From positions 110,602,935-110,666,934 of the forward strand of contig OZ010792.1 in NCBI GenBank assembly GCA_963932465.1: a stretch of DNA of 64,000 nt, in the 5' to 3' direction. This document shows, in pieces, positions 1 to 12,339 of this stretch. The stretch is from Maratus speciosus (taxonomy: Eukaryota; Arthropoda; Arachnida; Araneae; Salticidae). The notes beneath the pieces were generated by a model. The model saw only the letters and a program-made list of their open reading frames with translations, was not told where the DNA came from and made no database searches. How positions within the stretch are numbered: position 1 is the first letter of the stretch; each line of letters begins with the position of its first letter. A program made the position numbers and the translations under genes.

Positions 1-1048
1 GTACATAGTACATACCAATGTCTCGACCGAGTTCGTTGGCCACCTTCATTCGCCATCTTGTTTCAAAAGGGTTGTCATTTAAAAAAAATTAAATTTAAAA
101 TTCAAAATGAGGTATTAAAAAATTGGAAAATGAAAAAGATTTTTTTTATGTTCTTGGCCTTGATACAAAGATTCCGGAGCAGTTTTTGTTTCTGAAAATT
201 TGTTCTTTTGTTGATATCTTAAAAAATGGTTGATTTATAGCACTTTGAATTTCTAGCATGGCTAACATTTTGAAACGATCTTGTATTTGTCATGCGATAA
301 CACACGTATTCGCCTATTTCGATGTAAGAAGGCATGTGGATAGTATACATCAACACCTCGACCAAATTCTCTGGCCAGATTCATCAGCCATCTTGTTTCA
401 AAATGGCGACCATTAAATTAAAATATATATATATATATTTAAAGTGAGGTGCAAAAAAATTAGAAATTGAAAAAGGTTTCTTTCTTAAGTATTTGATCTT
501 GATATAAGGATTCAGGAGCATTTTTTGTTTGTCTTTACCTTAAAAAATGGCTCAGATATAGCAGTTTCAATTTCTATTGTGGGTGACATTTTGAAAAATC
601 TGATTTTTTGCATGCGACAGCACTCCTATATATTAACCGATTCCGATGCGAGTGAGCATGTGCACAGCAATTACTAAGGTCTCGACCAAGTTCACTGCTT
701 AGCCTCATCCACCATGTTGTATTAAAATGACAGGCACTTTAAGAAATTGCCGAATTTGGCAGCCAAATATAAGTTACTTTAAAGAAAAGCAGCTTGGATA
801 AAGCTGACTAATTTCGCGAAATTCTCATTCATTATATTGATAAAAATTAGTATTGAATCTCCTATATTCGGTTTCCACTAAATTGAGCTTCGTGTGTTTG
901 CATGATATAAGTTGGCTTTTTTAAAATAAGGATTATGAAAGCTACCTCTTCCTCCCGACACTGGCCGGAAGGACTTTTTTAAAACGACCTGATTTTTGTC
1001 ACGCGATAACAGGCGTATTTATGAACCTATTTGGATGTAACTTGGTCT
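1..1048. repeat. Higher-order repeat unit, copy 1
   Basis: About 1,048 bp that recurs as the next unit. It is built from ~345-bp degenerate monomers, each with a 'CTCGACCRAGTTC' core (near 22, 357 and 697) and a following 'CATCTTGTTTCAAAATGG'-like stretch. A ~240-bp tail unlike the monomers follows, ending near 980 in 'GGCACTGGCCGGAAGGAC'-type sequence that can form a short hairpin. Unit 1 runs without a gap into the next monomer at about 981. No coding function is visible; reading frames through it carry many stops. It could be a satellite or the tandem core of a non-autonomous transposon. Confidence 0.75.
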
Positions 1049-2028
1049 GTACATAGTAAATACCAATGTCTCGACCGAGTTCGTTGGCCAGCTTCATTTG
1101 CCATCTTGTTTCAAAAGGGTTGCCATTTAAAAAAATTAAATTTAAAATTCAAAATGAGGTATTAATAAATTGGAAAATGAAAAAGATTTTTTTTATGTGT
1201 TTGGCCTTGATACAAAGATTCCGGAGCAGTTTTTGTTTCTGAAAATTTGTTCTTTTGTTTATATCTTAAAAAATGGTTGATTTATAGCACTTTGAATTTC
1301 TAGCATGGCTAACATTTTGAAACGATCTTGTATTTGTCACGCGATAACACACGTATTCGCCTATTTCGATGTAAGAAGGCATGTGGATAGTATACATCAA
1401 CACCTCGACCAAGTTCGCTGGCCAGATTCATCAGCCATCTTGTTTCAAAATAGCGGCCATTAAATTAAAAAAAATATATATATTTAAAGTGAGGTGCAAA
1501 AAAATTAGAAATTGAAAAAGATTTCTTTCTTAAGTATTTGACCTTGATATAAGGATTCAGGAACATTTTTTGTTTGTCTTTACCTTAAAAAATGGCTCAG
1601 ATATAGCAGTTTCAATTTCTATTGTGGGTGACATTTTGAAAAATCTGATTTTTTGCATGCGACAGCACTCCTATATATTAACCGATTCCGATGTGAGTGA
1701 GCATGTGCACAGCAATTACTAAGGTCTCGACCAAGTTCACTGCTTAGCCTCATTCACCATGTTGTCTTAAAATGACAGGCACTTTAAGAAATTGCCGAAT
1801 TTGGCAGGAAATTATAAGTTACTTTAAAGAAAAGCAGCTTGGATAAAGCTGACTAATTTAGCGAAATTCTCATTCATTATATTGATAAAAATTAGTTTTG
1901 AATCTCCTATATTCGGTTTCCGCTAAATTGTGCTTCGTGTGTTTGAATGATATAAGTTGGCTTTTTTAAAATAAGGATTATGAAAGCTACCTCTTCCTCC
2001 CGGCACTGGCCGGAAGGACTTTTTTCTA
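1049..2028. repeat. Higher-order repeat unit, copy 2
   Basis: Second copy of the unit at 1-1048, aligned over its whole length with scattered substitutions. The monomer cores lie near 1070, 1405 and 1725. The unit leaves the array at 'GGAAGGACTTTTTT' (2014-2028), after which unrelated sequence starts, so this hairpin-bearing tail marks a real element end. Confidence 0.75.
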
Positions 2029-2324
2029 TCTGATGGTATAAAAAGTAATATTGTCGGATGTTTAGAAGTTTAAGAATGAAATTTCATCTAAAATGAGTCG
2101 TCAGATTTCTTGGAAATCTGACGATGGAAAAGCCTTTTCCCGAACAGCGAATGAAATGCTTGGATAATCCGTAAGTTTCAGGTGGATAATACGTAGTATT
2201 AACGCTATTAATGTTTAATTCATGGCGTACGTAATGTAGGATCAACTCGGTGCGATTTTTTATGTCTTAAATTTTAGTCTTTGAAAAAGCATTTACCAAA
2301 TAGTCGTTGTAATTTGCTAAATTG

Positions 2325-2358
<34 letters not shown>

Positions 2359-2616
2359 GAACTACAAGAAACAATATTCAACAGTCAATGACTTTTTTTT
2401 ACACACTTGCTTTCTATATTGTCATAGTGTCTAATGTACTTACTTCTTCGTTCAAAAGCAATAATTTGGAAATTATATTTGTCAACAAGGTTCAAATACA
2501 TTCTGTATTTAAGATTTTTTTTCAAGTTCATTGAATTTCACATCACTATTGGCACAATTTGCTTACAGGTTGGTATAAAGGAGAAAGATAGTAATTATAC
2601 GCGGTTATGTCAGTTT
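2029..2616. other. AT-rich spacer with one short perfect hairpin
   Basis: No gene seen. A short inverted repeat at about 2099-2123 (CGTCAGATTTC pairing with AAATCTGACG around a small loop) is the only structured site. A T-run of about 30 bases lies near 2325-2355 and explains the phenylalanine-rich reading frames there. Confidence 0.5.
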
Positions 2617-2756
2617 ATTAGGTAGCTTTCATTACAAAAAGCTACCTATTGCAGCCGTTCGGAGGAAAGCGATTTCAAAGAATTTTGGTATATTTTCATC
2701 GATCATGACCCCCAGACCCCGAAACCACCCTCCGTTCAAAATTTATATATATATAT

Positions 2757-2810
<54 letters not shown>

Positions 2811-4817
2811 GACCTTTGTCATACTGTAACTCTCGTATTTATGAACCGATTTGGATGTAATTCGGTGTGTACATAGTACATACTAATGTCTCGACCGAGT
2901 TCGTTGTCCAGCTTCATCCGCCATTTTGTTTCAAAATGGCGGCCATTTAAAAATTTAAAAAAAATTTAAAATTTGAAATGTGGTACCAAAATATTGAAAA
3001 TGGAAAAATATTTTTTCTTATATATTTGACCGTTATACAAAGACTCCAGAGCAGTTTTTGTTTCGTCTATATCTTAAAAAATGGCTGAGTTATAGCATTT
3101 TGTATTTCTAGCATGGCTGACATTTTGAAACGTCCTGAATTTTGTCACTCGATAAAAGGCGTATTTATGAACCGATTTGGATGTAATTTCGTTTATACAT
3201 AGTACATACCAATGTCTCGACCGAGTTCGTTGGCCAACTTCATCCGCCAGCTTGTTTAAAAATGGCGGCCATTTAAATTTTTAAGAAAAATTTAAATTTG
3301 AAATGTGGTACCAAAAAACTGAAAATTGAAAAATTATTTTTTTCTTCTGTGTTTGACCTTGATAAAAAGATTCGGGAGCAGTTTTTGTTTCGTCTATATC
3401 TTAAAAAATGGCTGAGTTATAGCATTTTGAATTTCTAGCGTGGCTGACATTTTGAAACGTCCTGATTTTTTGTCACGTGATAACAGGCGTATTTATGAAC
3501 CGATTTGGATGTACCTTGGCGTGTACATAGTACATACAAATATCTCGACCGAGTTCGTTGGCCAGCTTCATCCGCCATCTAGTTTCAAAATGGCGGCCAT
3601 TTAAAAAAATTTAAAAAATTTAAAATTTAAAATGAGATACCAAAAAATTAGAAAATGAAAAAGATTTTTTTCGTATGTGTTTTACCTTAATACAAAGATT
3701 CCGGAACAGGTTTTGTTTCGTCTATATCTAAAAAAATGCCTGAGTTATAGCATTTTGAATTTATATTGTGGCTGACATTTTAAAATGACCTGATTTTTGT
3801 CACGCGATAACAGGCGTATTTATGAATCGATTTGGATGTAACTTGGTCTGTCTCTGTACATAGTACATACCAATGTCTCGACCGAGTTCGTTGGCCAGCT
3901 TCATTCGCCATCTTGTTTCAAAAGGGTTGCCATTAAAAAAAATTAATTTAAGGTATTAAAAAATTGGAAAAATAAAAATATTTGTGTTTGGCCTTGATAC
4001 AATGTTTCTGGAGCAGTTTTTGTTTCTGAAAATTTGTTCTTTTGTTTATGTCTTAAAAAATGGTTGAATTATAGCACTTTGAATTTCAAGCATGGCTAAC
4101 ACGTTGAAACAGTCTTCTAATTGTCACGCGATAACACACGTATTCGCCTATTTCGATGTAAGAAGGCATGTCGATAGTATACATCAATATCTCGACCAAG
4201 TTCGCTGGCCAGCTTCATCAGCCATCTTGTTTCAAAATGGCGGACATCAAATTTAAAAAAAATTATATTTAAAGTGAGGTGCAATAAATTAGAAATTGAA
4301 AAAGGTTTCTTTCTTAAGTATTTGACCTTGATATAAGGATTCAGGAGCATTTTTTGTTTGTCTTTATCTTAAAAAATGGCTCAGATATAGCAGTTTCAAT
4401 TTCTAATGTGCGTGACATTTTGAAAAATCTGATTTTTTGCCTGCGACAGCACTCGTATATATCAACCAATTCCGATGTGAGTGAGCATGGTCATAGCAAT
4501 TACTAAGGTCTCGACCAAGTTCACTGGTTAGCCTCATCCACCATGTTGTCTTAAAATGGCAGGCACTTTAAGAAATCGCCGAATTTGGCAGCCAAATATA
4601 AGTTACTTTAAATAAAAGCAGCTTAGATAAAGCTGACTAATTTCGCGAAATTCTCATTCATAATGATTTAGTATTGATAAAAATTAGTATTGAATCTCCT
4701 ATATTCGGTTTACACTAAATTGAGCTTCGTGTGTTTGAATAATATAAGTTGGCTTTTTTAAAATAAGGAATATGAAAGCTACTTCTTCCTCCCGGCACTG
4801 GCCGGAAGGACTTTTTA
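2617..4817 (+). mobile_element. Non-autonomous element with central tandem repeats (Helentron/HINE-like candidate), copy 3
   Basis: It starts near 'GGTAGCTTTCATTAC' (2619) and ends near 'ATGAAAGCTACTTCTTCC' (4770), so the two ends share a ~14-bp inverted sequence. Inside are a long TA microsatellite (2745-2808), several ~345-bp monomers (cores near 2893, 3218, 3548, 3878, 4191, 4511) and the same tail as the copies at 1-2028. The tail ends with a 9-bp stem with one mismatch (TCCTCCCGG / CCGGAAGGA, loop CACTGG) followed by a T-run. Inverted subterminal motifs, central tandem repeats and a 3' hairpin are known traits of non-autonomous Helentrons. That assignment is an inference, and a complex satellite remains possible. 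Confidence 0.45.
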
Positions 4818-5660
4818 TATTTCATCTACTCTCGTTTCCAGACACCAGCCATAATTTTTAATTCATCCATCTTGGTAGAGTATTTTAATATTATTGATAA
4901 TCGCCATAATATACACATCATATAGCCTTTTCAGGTGCTTTCGTAATTATATAAATACGTAGCACCTATAGTCGTCGCTCAGTGCGTCCGTCTGTCCGCA
5001 TATAACAGAGCAAAAATTATCTAACCGAATGGTCTGAAATTTAAATTTATAATTGCTGCAATATTTTGTCGAGTCATTACAAATTTTATGAAAATCGGAT
5101 ATACAGTTTAATGACAGGGACAGTCAAAAGTTTTCCGTTACATTACGGCCAGTGGGAAAACATCATTTCAAGTGCATTTTAATGATGTTACAGTCTTTTG
5201 AACAGAATGAAATTGATATGCATTTATTGAAGTGCACTAAAATATACATTCAGTACAATATGCGGAGCAAAAAATATTTATAAAACTAGCTATAGTATGA
5301 ACGCACCTCATTTGACACGTTTGACGTGCAATTTCCAACTTGTTACAAGCAAGTTTTATTGTTAGGTAGTTCCTTTTTTAGGTGAGACATTGCTGTAGTT
5401 ATGTTGTATTACTGCATACCAAATTTTTAATATAATTCATGTACATTTTATATTTTTAGATATTACAGCTATCTCTTGATGACATTTATGCAACACATTC
5501 ACTTGTTGCATTTTTCAAATAGGATGGCAGTTGGCAGTACCCAAATATATATATTTTTTATTATTATGATTTAAATTCTGGATTTTTGTTTTTTAATTTC
5601 AAAGTTAAAGGGTCTGTTTTGAGAATGGAATAAAGTTTACAAATACATTTTTTCATACAG
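4818..5660. repeat. Spacer with a dispersed repeat fragment
   Basis: About 4930-5165 is a divergent fragment of the repeat family seen again in opposite orientation near 13440-13690. The shared core is 'AAAAGTTTTCCGTTACATTA' (5126-5145; reverse complement near 13482-13502), and both copies carry a 'CCGTCTGTCCG'/'GGACAGAC' type stretch. Nothing else recognisable lies between 5170 and 5660. Confidence 0.5.
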
Positions 5661-5664
5661 AAGT

Positions 5665-8463
5665 TTTAAGTTACCCATGAGTCTTACTAGTTCTCCTGCT
5701 ATATGTCAAAGAAAATTTGAGTATATTTTAAGTGGAATTGAGGGAGTTACAAATGTTATATAGATGATATTAGGGTTACAGGTGAAACAGATGAAATTCA
5801 TTTACAAAGATTAAAGCAAGTATTTGAAAAATTAAGGGATTACAACATTAGGATAAATAAAGAAAAATCATTCTTTTTGGCAGATGGGATTACTTATTGT
5901 GGGTATAAAGTTGACAAACATAGTATTCATAAAACACAACATAAAATTGATGCAATTTTAAATACTCCAAGATCAGTAAATGTATCTCAGGTTAAAGCTT
6001 TTCTAGGCTTAGTTACATATTATGCTATGTTTTTACCAAACTTATCTATAATTGCACATCCTTTAAATGATTTTCTTTCGAAGAATGTGAAGTTTAATTG
6101 GTCTTATAAGTGTGAACATGCATTTAAAAGTATAAAAAAAATAAATTACTTCTGACAGGGTTCTGTTTCACTTTAATCCTAAGTTACATTTAGTTTTAGA
6201 TACTGATGCTTCTCCTAATGGTGTCAACAGCAGTTCTTTCACATGTGATGCCAGATAACACTGAAAAGTCTATTGTGTTTGTGTCCGGAACTTTGAATAA
6301 TGCAGAAAAACGGTATAGTCGAGTTGATAAAGAGGCATTTAGCTATTATATTTGGTGTGAAGAATTTTTTTCAGTATTTGTAAGGTAACAGATTTACATT
6401 ATTTACTGACAGTAAATCTTTAGTGTCTATTTCTTTTCCTTCTAAAAGTATTCTTGTTTTATCAGCTGCTAGAATGCAACGATATGCAATTTATTTACAA
6501 ACTTTTCAATATGGTATCCGTTATAAGAAAACTGCTAAACACAGAAATGTTGATGCTCTTACATGATTTCCTTTACTTAGTGAAGATTTACCTCAACAAT
6601 TTAATTCAAATGATGTAATTGATGAATCAAAAATTCTTCAAGTTAAACAACTTTCTATCTTACTTTTAAATTCTATATAAATTGCTTCAGCTACAAAATC
6701 TGATCCCCCTTTTAGGTCAAATTTTTTCTCACCTCATTTCTGGTTTTAAATTCCTAAAATTTTTTTTTTTTGGCGGTAAACAAGAAGAATTTACTCTTCA
6801 GCATAGTTGTATTTTAAAAGGATGTAGAGTAGTTATCCCAGAAATTCATAGAAAGCTAATATTAAAATAATTATACTTTGGTCATTTTGGTATAGCGAAA
6901 ATGAAGTCTTTAGCCAGTAGTTTTGTATGGTGGCCAGGTATAGATCAAGATATTTAAGAACTTGCACGAAATTCCACTATTTGCTTAAATTTGAAAAACA
7001 ATCCTTCCAAAGTTAATACACATCATTGGGAATGGCCTACACTGTTAAAAACGAAGGTAACGAAAAAAAAAAAAAAAAAAAAAAAAAAAAACAGACTGCC
7101 GCAATACTTTACCCCTATCTTTTTTTCACAGACTGCTAGAGTCAAGTTATGATCGAATACACCAGTGCAGTTGTACGAAATTACGTCACTCTAGCGGTCT
7201 GTAAAAAAAGACTCGTGGAATGCATCGCGGTAGCCTTTCTTTTTCGTTAGCCTCGATTAAAAATCTGCAGCGTTTGCTGCTTAGTCACTCCACCACTTTT
7301 ATAGAAAACTGTTACTTGACAATGTTATGGAGCATTCTCATTGGTCAGAAGAGAGATATTCTATAAAAGCGGTGGAGTGAATATGCAGCAAAAGCTGCAG
7401 ATTTTTAACAGTGTACAGCTCCATGGCAAAGAATTAATATTGATTATTTTGGTCCTGTTAAGGGAAAAATGCTTCTTTTAGTGGTTGATGCCCATAGCAA
7501 ATGACCAGAAGTTTTTATTGTTCCTAGTACAGAAAATACAATTACATGTCTTTCTTCACTTTTTGCATGATACGGTTTTCCTATTTCTTTAGTTTCAGAT
7601 AATGCTAAACAGTTTACATCTGCAGAATTTGTGACATTTAAAAAAAATCATGGTGTAAAACATAAGTTCAGTGTTCCATACCATCCAGCTACAAATGGGC
7701 AGGCTAAGAGACATGAGCGAATTCTCAAACGTGGATTAAAAGCCTTAACTTCCGAACCTGGTACTTTGCAAATGAAATTAAAAAGCTTCCTTTTGAAATA
7801 TAGCAAGATGCCTCATGTTACAACGGGGACGAGTCGTGCATCTCTATTTCTTAAACGTCATATAAGAAAAAAAATAGATTTTATAGTGCCAAATGTTACA
7901 AATTTTATTCATGATAAACAAGATGCAAAAGAGTCCAAAGTTAAAATAAAAGAATTTGAAATTAACCAGAAAGTAGCTGTAATAAATTATACTCCAGAAG
8001 CCCAGTGGAAAATTGGTCGAATAATAGGAAGAGAAGGAAAATTACATTATAGAGTTCAAGTTAGTTCAAATATTTGGAAAAGGCATGTTGATCAGATAAT
8101 TAATGTAGGTTCAGAGATTTCTTTAGTTAATGATACAAATTCTGATGAAAGTGATACAGGAAATTTCAGAAGTGGAAATGCAATAGTGAAACAATCTGAT
8201 TCTCCACCAATTCAGCCTAGTATCACAGATCTTCAACCAGTTTACTCTCATGATCCAAATACTCCAAGTCCTACACCAACTGACTTTCATGATCCTGATT
8301 CTTCAAGTCCTAAATCATCTTAGTCAATACTTCCAAAATCTTCTGTTCCCACTAGTTCCATAGTTGATGCTGCTAAACTTTTAAAAACTAATTCTTCTTT
8401 TTCCCCACAGGTACTCAGAAGATCCGGTAGGTACACAAGAGCTCTTGATAGACTGAAATATTA
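5665..8463 (+). pseudogene. Ty3/gypsy-type pol, 5'-truncated and broken
   Basis: Degenerate polyprotein of an LTR retrotransposon, read in order from several frames. The C-terminal part of reverse transcriptase has a YIDD catalytic motif near 5760-5775. It is followed by the RT connection, then RNase H (DTDAS near 6198 and an FTDSKS-type motif near 6400), an HHCC-type integrase zinc finger (about 6835-7010, with one cysteine apparently lost), the integrase core and a GPY/F-type C-terminal region. The third integrase acidic residue, normally the E of NGxAER, reads K (GQAKRHER near 7700). Gag, protease and the N-terminal RT are absent. Stops and frameshifts interrupt it repeatedly, and a MITE splits it at 7040-7413. 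The longest open part is 7631-8323 (230 codons, proline/serine-rich tail). It cannot be active. Confidence 0.9.
7040..7413. mobile_element. MITE with two tandem hairpins inserted in the integrase
   Basis: 374 bp bounded by CACTGTTAAAAA and its reverse complement, with a TA on each side (7038-7039, 7414-7415). Removing the insert and one TA restores a continuous integrase reading (W-P-T|A-P-W-Q), so the insertion site is exact. The left part folds on itself: 7043-7142 pairs with 7190-7262 around a short loop. The right part is a second hairpin: 7256-7305 pairs with 7361-7410, with about five mismatches. No ORF. The TA duplication and end sequence suggest Tc1/mariner-type mobilisation (inference). 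Confidence 0.85.
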
Positions 8464-8475
8464 AGTGGGGGAGAG
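8464..8475 (+). other. Polypurine tract of the gypsy element
   Basis: The purine stretch AGTGGGGGAGAG directly precedes the TG that starts the 3' LTR. It follows the pol stop by a few bases, as is usual for plus-strand priming sites in gypsy elements. Confidence 0.65.
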
Positions 8476-8476
8476 C

Positions 8477-8700
8477 TGTCATATTTTATGTTTCCATTTA
8501 TTAGGTGTAGATGGCAGCGCCGAAATTCGCTTCTAATTTCATGAAACTTGTAAAGTAAAATATTCGGTTCTGTCATGTTATGTACGTATGGTGACGTGTT
8601 TGTTTTTGTTTAGTATTTATTAAATGTTTCCATATATTAGTGCTACCTCTTCATTGTCTATTTGTGATAATAATTAATTAATTAGTTAAGATAGTTTAAA
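8477..8700 (+). mobile_element. 3' LTR of the gypsy element (right end not certain)
   Basis: It starts TGTCATATTT directly after the polypurine tract. It contains a TATTAAA stretch near 8620 that could serve polyadenylation. No second LTR copy was found in the window because the 5' end of the element is missing, so the right boundary cannot be fixed; 8700 is approximate. Confidence 0.5.
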
Positions 8701-9709
8701 ATAATAAGAAAAAATTGGATATAGGTTTTTTTCCAAAGTCTTAATTTTTGTCCAAGCGTTATGTTATGACCCAACGGTACTTTGAAGTACCCATCAAGTA
8801 ATTAGCTGTAATTAACAAAAAAATTAAATCTTTTAATTTTAGTGCATATATCTTCTAATGTATCATAGGAATGTAAGAGAAAAAGTTTCGAGCCGATAGT
8901 TTTTTAAATTTATAATTTGGGATATAAAGGGTTAAACGATTGATTCCTTTAAAATGTAGCGATAACAAGTTTTGAAGTCATACTTGATTTCTAATTACTT
9001 CCATGAAATTTATTTTCCTCCACTTTCTTTAAGTCTGTCGAAAAAAAAAAATAAATAAATAAAAACACAAACTGCTAAAGATATTTCTCTTTAGTGATTC
9101 ATTTCAATTATTCATAATTTTGTAGTCAGTCCTACAAAATTATCCTCAAACATTAAAACAAATTGAAATTTCTTTATGTAATAATAAATGAGTTCATAAT
9201 GACCAAAACTCTTTTAAATCTTTTTATTTAGTTTTACGAAATTTGGCAACTTTCTCTTTAGACGGAAAATATTCCCTCCATTAATTCATAAAGTGTGTTC
9301 CTCTGGCGTCAGATTTTTGTAGCGAAATATTACTATTGCGTGGACTTGGAAATCATCCAGAACTTACCCGATTCTTTAAAATTCATTAATCGTGAGTTTT
9401 ATTTTCTTTTGAAAGGCGAGATTTGGCAGCTAAAGGTCATTTCAAAACCTCAATTACGTCAAGTTACATAACACAGGAAACATGGCATGAGTCCAGAAAT
9501 CTCAATTTCTTATTCCATCCAGCGGTCAGCAAGAGTTTCTTTCTTTCTTTTTTTTTTTTTTTTTAATAATCAGTTTTGTTTATTTTGTTTACTCTTATTT
9601 TGAGTAGTCACACAGGACTTTCTTGCATTCACAAAGTATTCTTAAGACGTCTGCCTGCCTAATTGATGGAGAATTCTTTTTGTTCACATTTGACATAGAT
9701 CTTATGAAT
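8701..9709. other. Unannotated AT-rich stretch
   Basis: No gene or recognised repeat. It contains only homopolymer runs (for example T-run near 9545-9564) and a short perfect palindrome GTACTTTGAAGTAC near 8778-8791. Confidence 0.5.
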
Positions 9710-10997
9710 CAGGGGCGTAGCTACAAATATTTTGTCGGGGGGGGGGGGGGGGGAGAATTAAAAAATTTTCCAACTTGAAACAAATTGCTTTTATTTTCCA
9801 ACTGAAATGATATGTGCAATGTATGTTTATGATAATAATACTTATGCGTAAAACATTCTTTCCAAAGAAAAATTCTGAAATTAAAAACATAAAAATTATA
9901 ATTATTGGTTTGTTTAATGAAAGTTTAAGGCTGTTCTCAAATCCAAAAGGGAAACTTTCTGACATAAGTGTTAATTTATTTTTATTCGGAAATGCATGAA
10001 ATTATCAAGTGTTGTTTTTCAGAAACTATGTCATCGAACTGTTTTTCCCGTTTTTTATGCAAACGCAATAGAATAGATCTTTCAGAAAATAGTGTCAAAG
10101 TGGACGTTTTGAACCAAGTTTCTGCGCGAACGGAGAATAAGCACTCAAGAGCGGGCGAAAAACATGTTTGTCACGTGATCAAAAACGCTTATAACCCAAT
10201 AGATAATTGACTGATTCAAAAATGGAAAACACAGTTCAATTCCAAATCGCTTCCATGGCCAGGTTTTCCAATTTTATATCTTTCCGTTAAAAGATGAATT
10301 CGAAAATGTGTTGTTGAGCAGAGCAGTTAAGAACAGCCTTAAGTACATCTCTTTCATTTAAGTAATTAAAAATCAAAACTAGATTAATTTCTATTTTCCT
10401 ATCTTGGAATCATTGAGCATGAAAATAATAAGATACCCAATTGCAATATGAATAGTTAAGGAAGCAATTTCAAACAATACAGTAAATGTAATATTTAAGC
10501 CAAAAAAATTGCACATATTTAAAGAAAACCAGCATTAGTTTAAGGTTTGCAAACTTTTTGTCTTCTATTACGTAGGAGTCATAATCGCACTTCATATGAA
10601 AATACCGTCATGTTATTTTGAAAAAGGAACAAAGATTTGGAAGAAATAAAAGGAATAGATTAGAGACACTGTTGATGTAAGGAAATTCAGGTCTGGATAT
10701 GATGATATTGATATTTTCGTAGCACAAAAAAACACAATGACAAATTGAATCTGACTGCTTTTTATACTTCTTTTGATAATTTAACTTGTTTACTATTACA
10801 TAACTCAGAATGGTAGCTAGAAAAGCAATAAAAATTTCATATATTTTTTACTATTATATAAAAAAAAGAAAAAGTCTTTCAAAAATCTACAATTTCCCAA
10901 TTCTAAGCTCAATTTTCCCAAGTTCACATATATTGGAGGGACGGGGGCGGGAGGGGGGGGGGGCTCCGCCCCATAATCCCCCATCGCGACGCCTCTG
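9710..10997. mobile_element. hAT-like non-autonomous element
   Basis: The left end CAGGGGCGTAGC and the reverse complement of the right end (CAGAGGCGTCGC) form a short inverted repeat typical of hAT elements. G-runs lie just inside both ends (9737-9753 and 10941-10961). No transposase is recognisable and no 8-bp target duplication was found, so the boundaries rest on the terminal repeats only. A TTAA MITE is nested at 9925-10342. 10343-10900 shows nothing else. Confidence 0.5.
9925..10342 (+). mobile_element. TTAA MITE family 1, copy 1
   Basis: Flanked by TTAA on both sides (9925-9928, 10339-10342). The inverted ends are GGCTGTTCT and AGAACAGCC. Related copies lie at 35213-35638 (same orientation), 37217-37629 and 38788-39213 (opposite) and a broken copy at 30925-32460. 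TTAA targets point to piggyBac-type mobilisation (inference). A CACGTGATC core and the 'CCATGGCCAGG'-like segment are conserved between copies. No ORF. Confidence 0.85.
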
Positions 10998-11144
10998 GAC
11001 ATACGGGTTAGAGATGAGTTCGGGCTAACTTTGCGGAGCCGAAGATTTTAAATCTGAGCTCGTCCGAGCCCAATATCGAAAGTATGCAATAAATAAATAA
11101 ACAAATAAATTGCATAATATTTGAAAATTGTTCTAAATGTAATG

Positions 11145-11841
11145 CAGTAGACTCCCTCAAATCCGCACAGCTTGGGACCAGAGGTTGTGAGGATTTTAAA
11201 ATTTTGCGGATTCCTGGTCATTGCTTTGTTTACACTTTTTATACAGTAATTTGAATGTAATAATGCAATCAAAATTATAATGAATCCTTGCAATATAGTA
11301 AAATATTAAAATAATTAAGAAAAGTAAAAAACTAAAATGATAAGAATTAAGATAATTTAAAAAATGATTAAATTATTAAAAGTAAAAGTCAAGTAAATAA
11401 TTAATAATGTATAATTAAATCTGCATAATAAAGATGAGGTACATTTTCTCTGAATTATTGAATGAAACTTGCCTCATAATGGTACCCTATTAATTCACAT
11501 CAAAATCATAAAGTAAGGAAATTTTATTTCAGTTTTAGCCAGTGTTAATAACCAAAAAATCTCGATTAATACATAAAAAGATTTCGATCACCAAAGATAT
11601 TAGCAATATCTTTACTTTTTTTTTCAGCCATAAATTGTACTTCCTTCATGACAAAACATGAATTCAGTCATATTATAGAGAATGAATTACATATAAAAAT
11701 ACAAACGGAGTGATATAAAACTAAAAAATTCTGTAATTTTGCCTTTACATCTGAACTGAAAGTTTCATTGTTTACATCTGCGATGATGTGCGGATTTCAG
11801 GCGTTTGTGGATTTTAAAGTTGCCGATTTGAGGGAGTCTGC
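11145..11841. mobile_element. MITE with CAGTAGACTCCCTC-type ends
   Basis: About 700 bp. The left end CAGTAGACTCCCTCAAATC pairs with the right end GATTTGAGGGAGTCTGCA, whose outer two bases differ. A second inner inverted match (GTTTACA near 11228 and TGTTTACATC near 11770) is present. Ends of this kind are common in pogo/Tc1-type non-autonomous elements of animals. No ORF. Confidence 0.6.
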
Positions 11842-12339
11842 ATATTATTTTTTAATCTATGGAAATGACTGTGAAAAATAAGCACCAAATTAATTTTATG
11901 AAATTTACATTCAACCTTAACAAAAGAGCAGTTTAGTGTCAAATAAAAATTTACTTCCTTAAAAATATTCTCATATTTTTCTCCCCCAACAAGCTAATCT
12001 GATGGATACATTAACGAAGTTTCATTTATGAATAAATGAATTAAATTTGCAAAAATTACTATTTATATGTCGAAGACTCGAGCAACGTTTTCAAAACCCT
12101 ATAAAAGGTGTATATCTTAATTTATAATCGATTCCTTCTTCAAACAACCTTTCGTAATTCTCGTGTCCTTGAAAATTAGCTCAAATTAAAAATTGACAAG
12201 CTATCTGAAAAATCCAACGCTTTTATAGGAAAAGAGGAAACATTGCTCGATTGCTTTCTATTGGAACAACAATACCTGTTAATTATATCTACTTACAAAC
12301 TAAAGTGACTTCGTTAATGTGAAAAGTAGAGCCGTGTTC

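Noticed and set aside
4117..4350. 77-codon minus-strand frame as a gene
   Set aside because: It spans a monomer of the higher-order repeat; corresponding frames in sister monomers carry stops.
9661..11008. Target duplication GACATA around the element at 9710-10997
   Set aside because: The left GACATA is 14 bases away from the element end, so it does not flank it directly.
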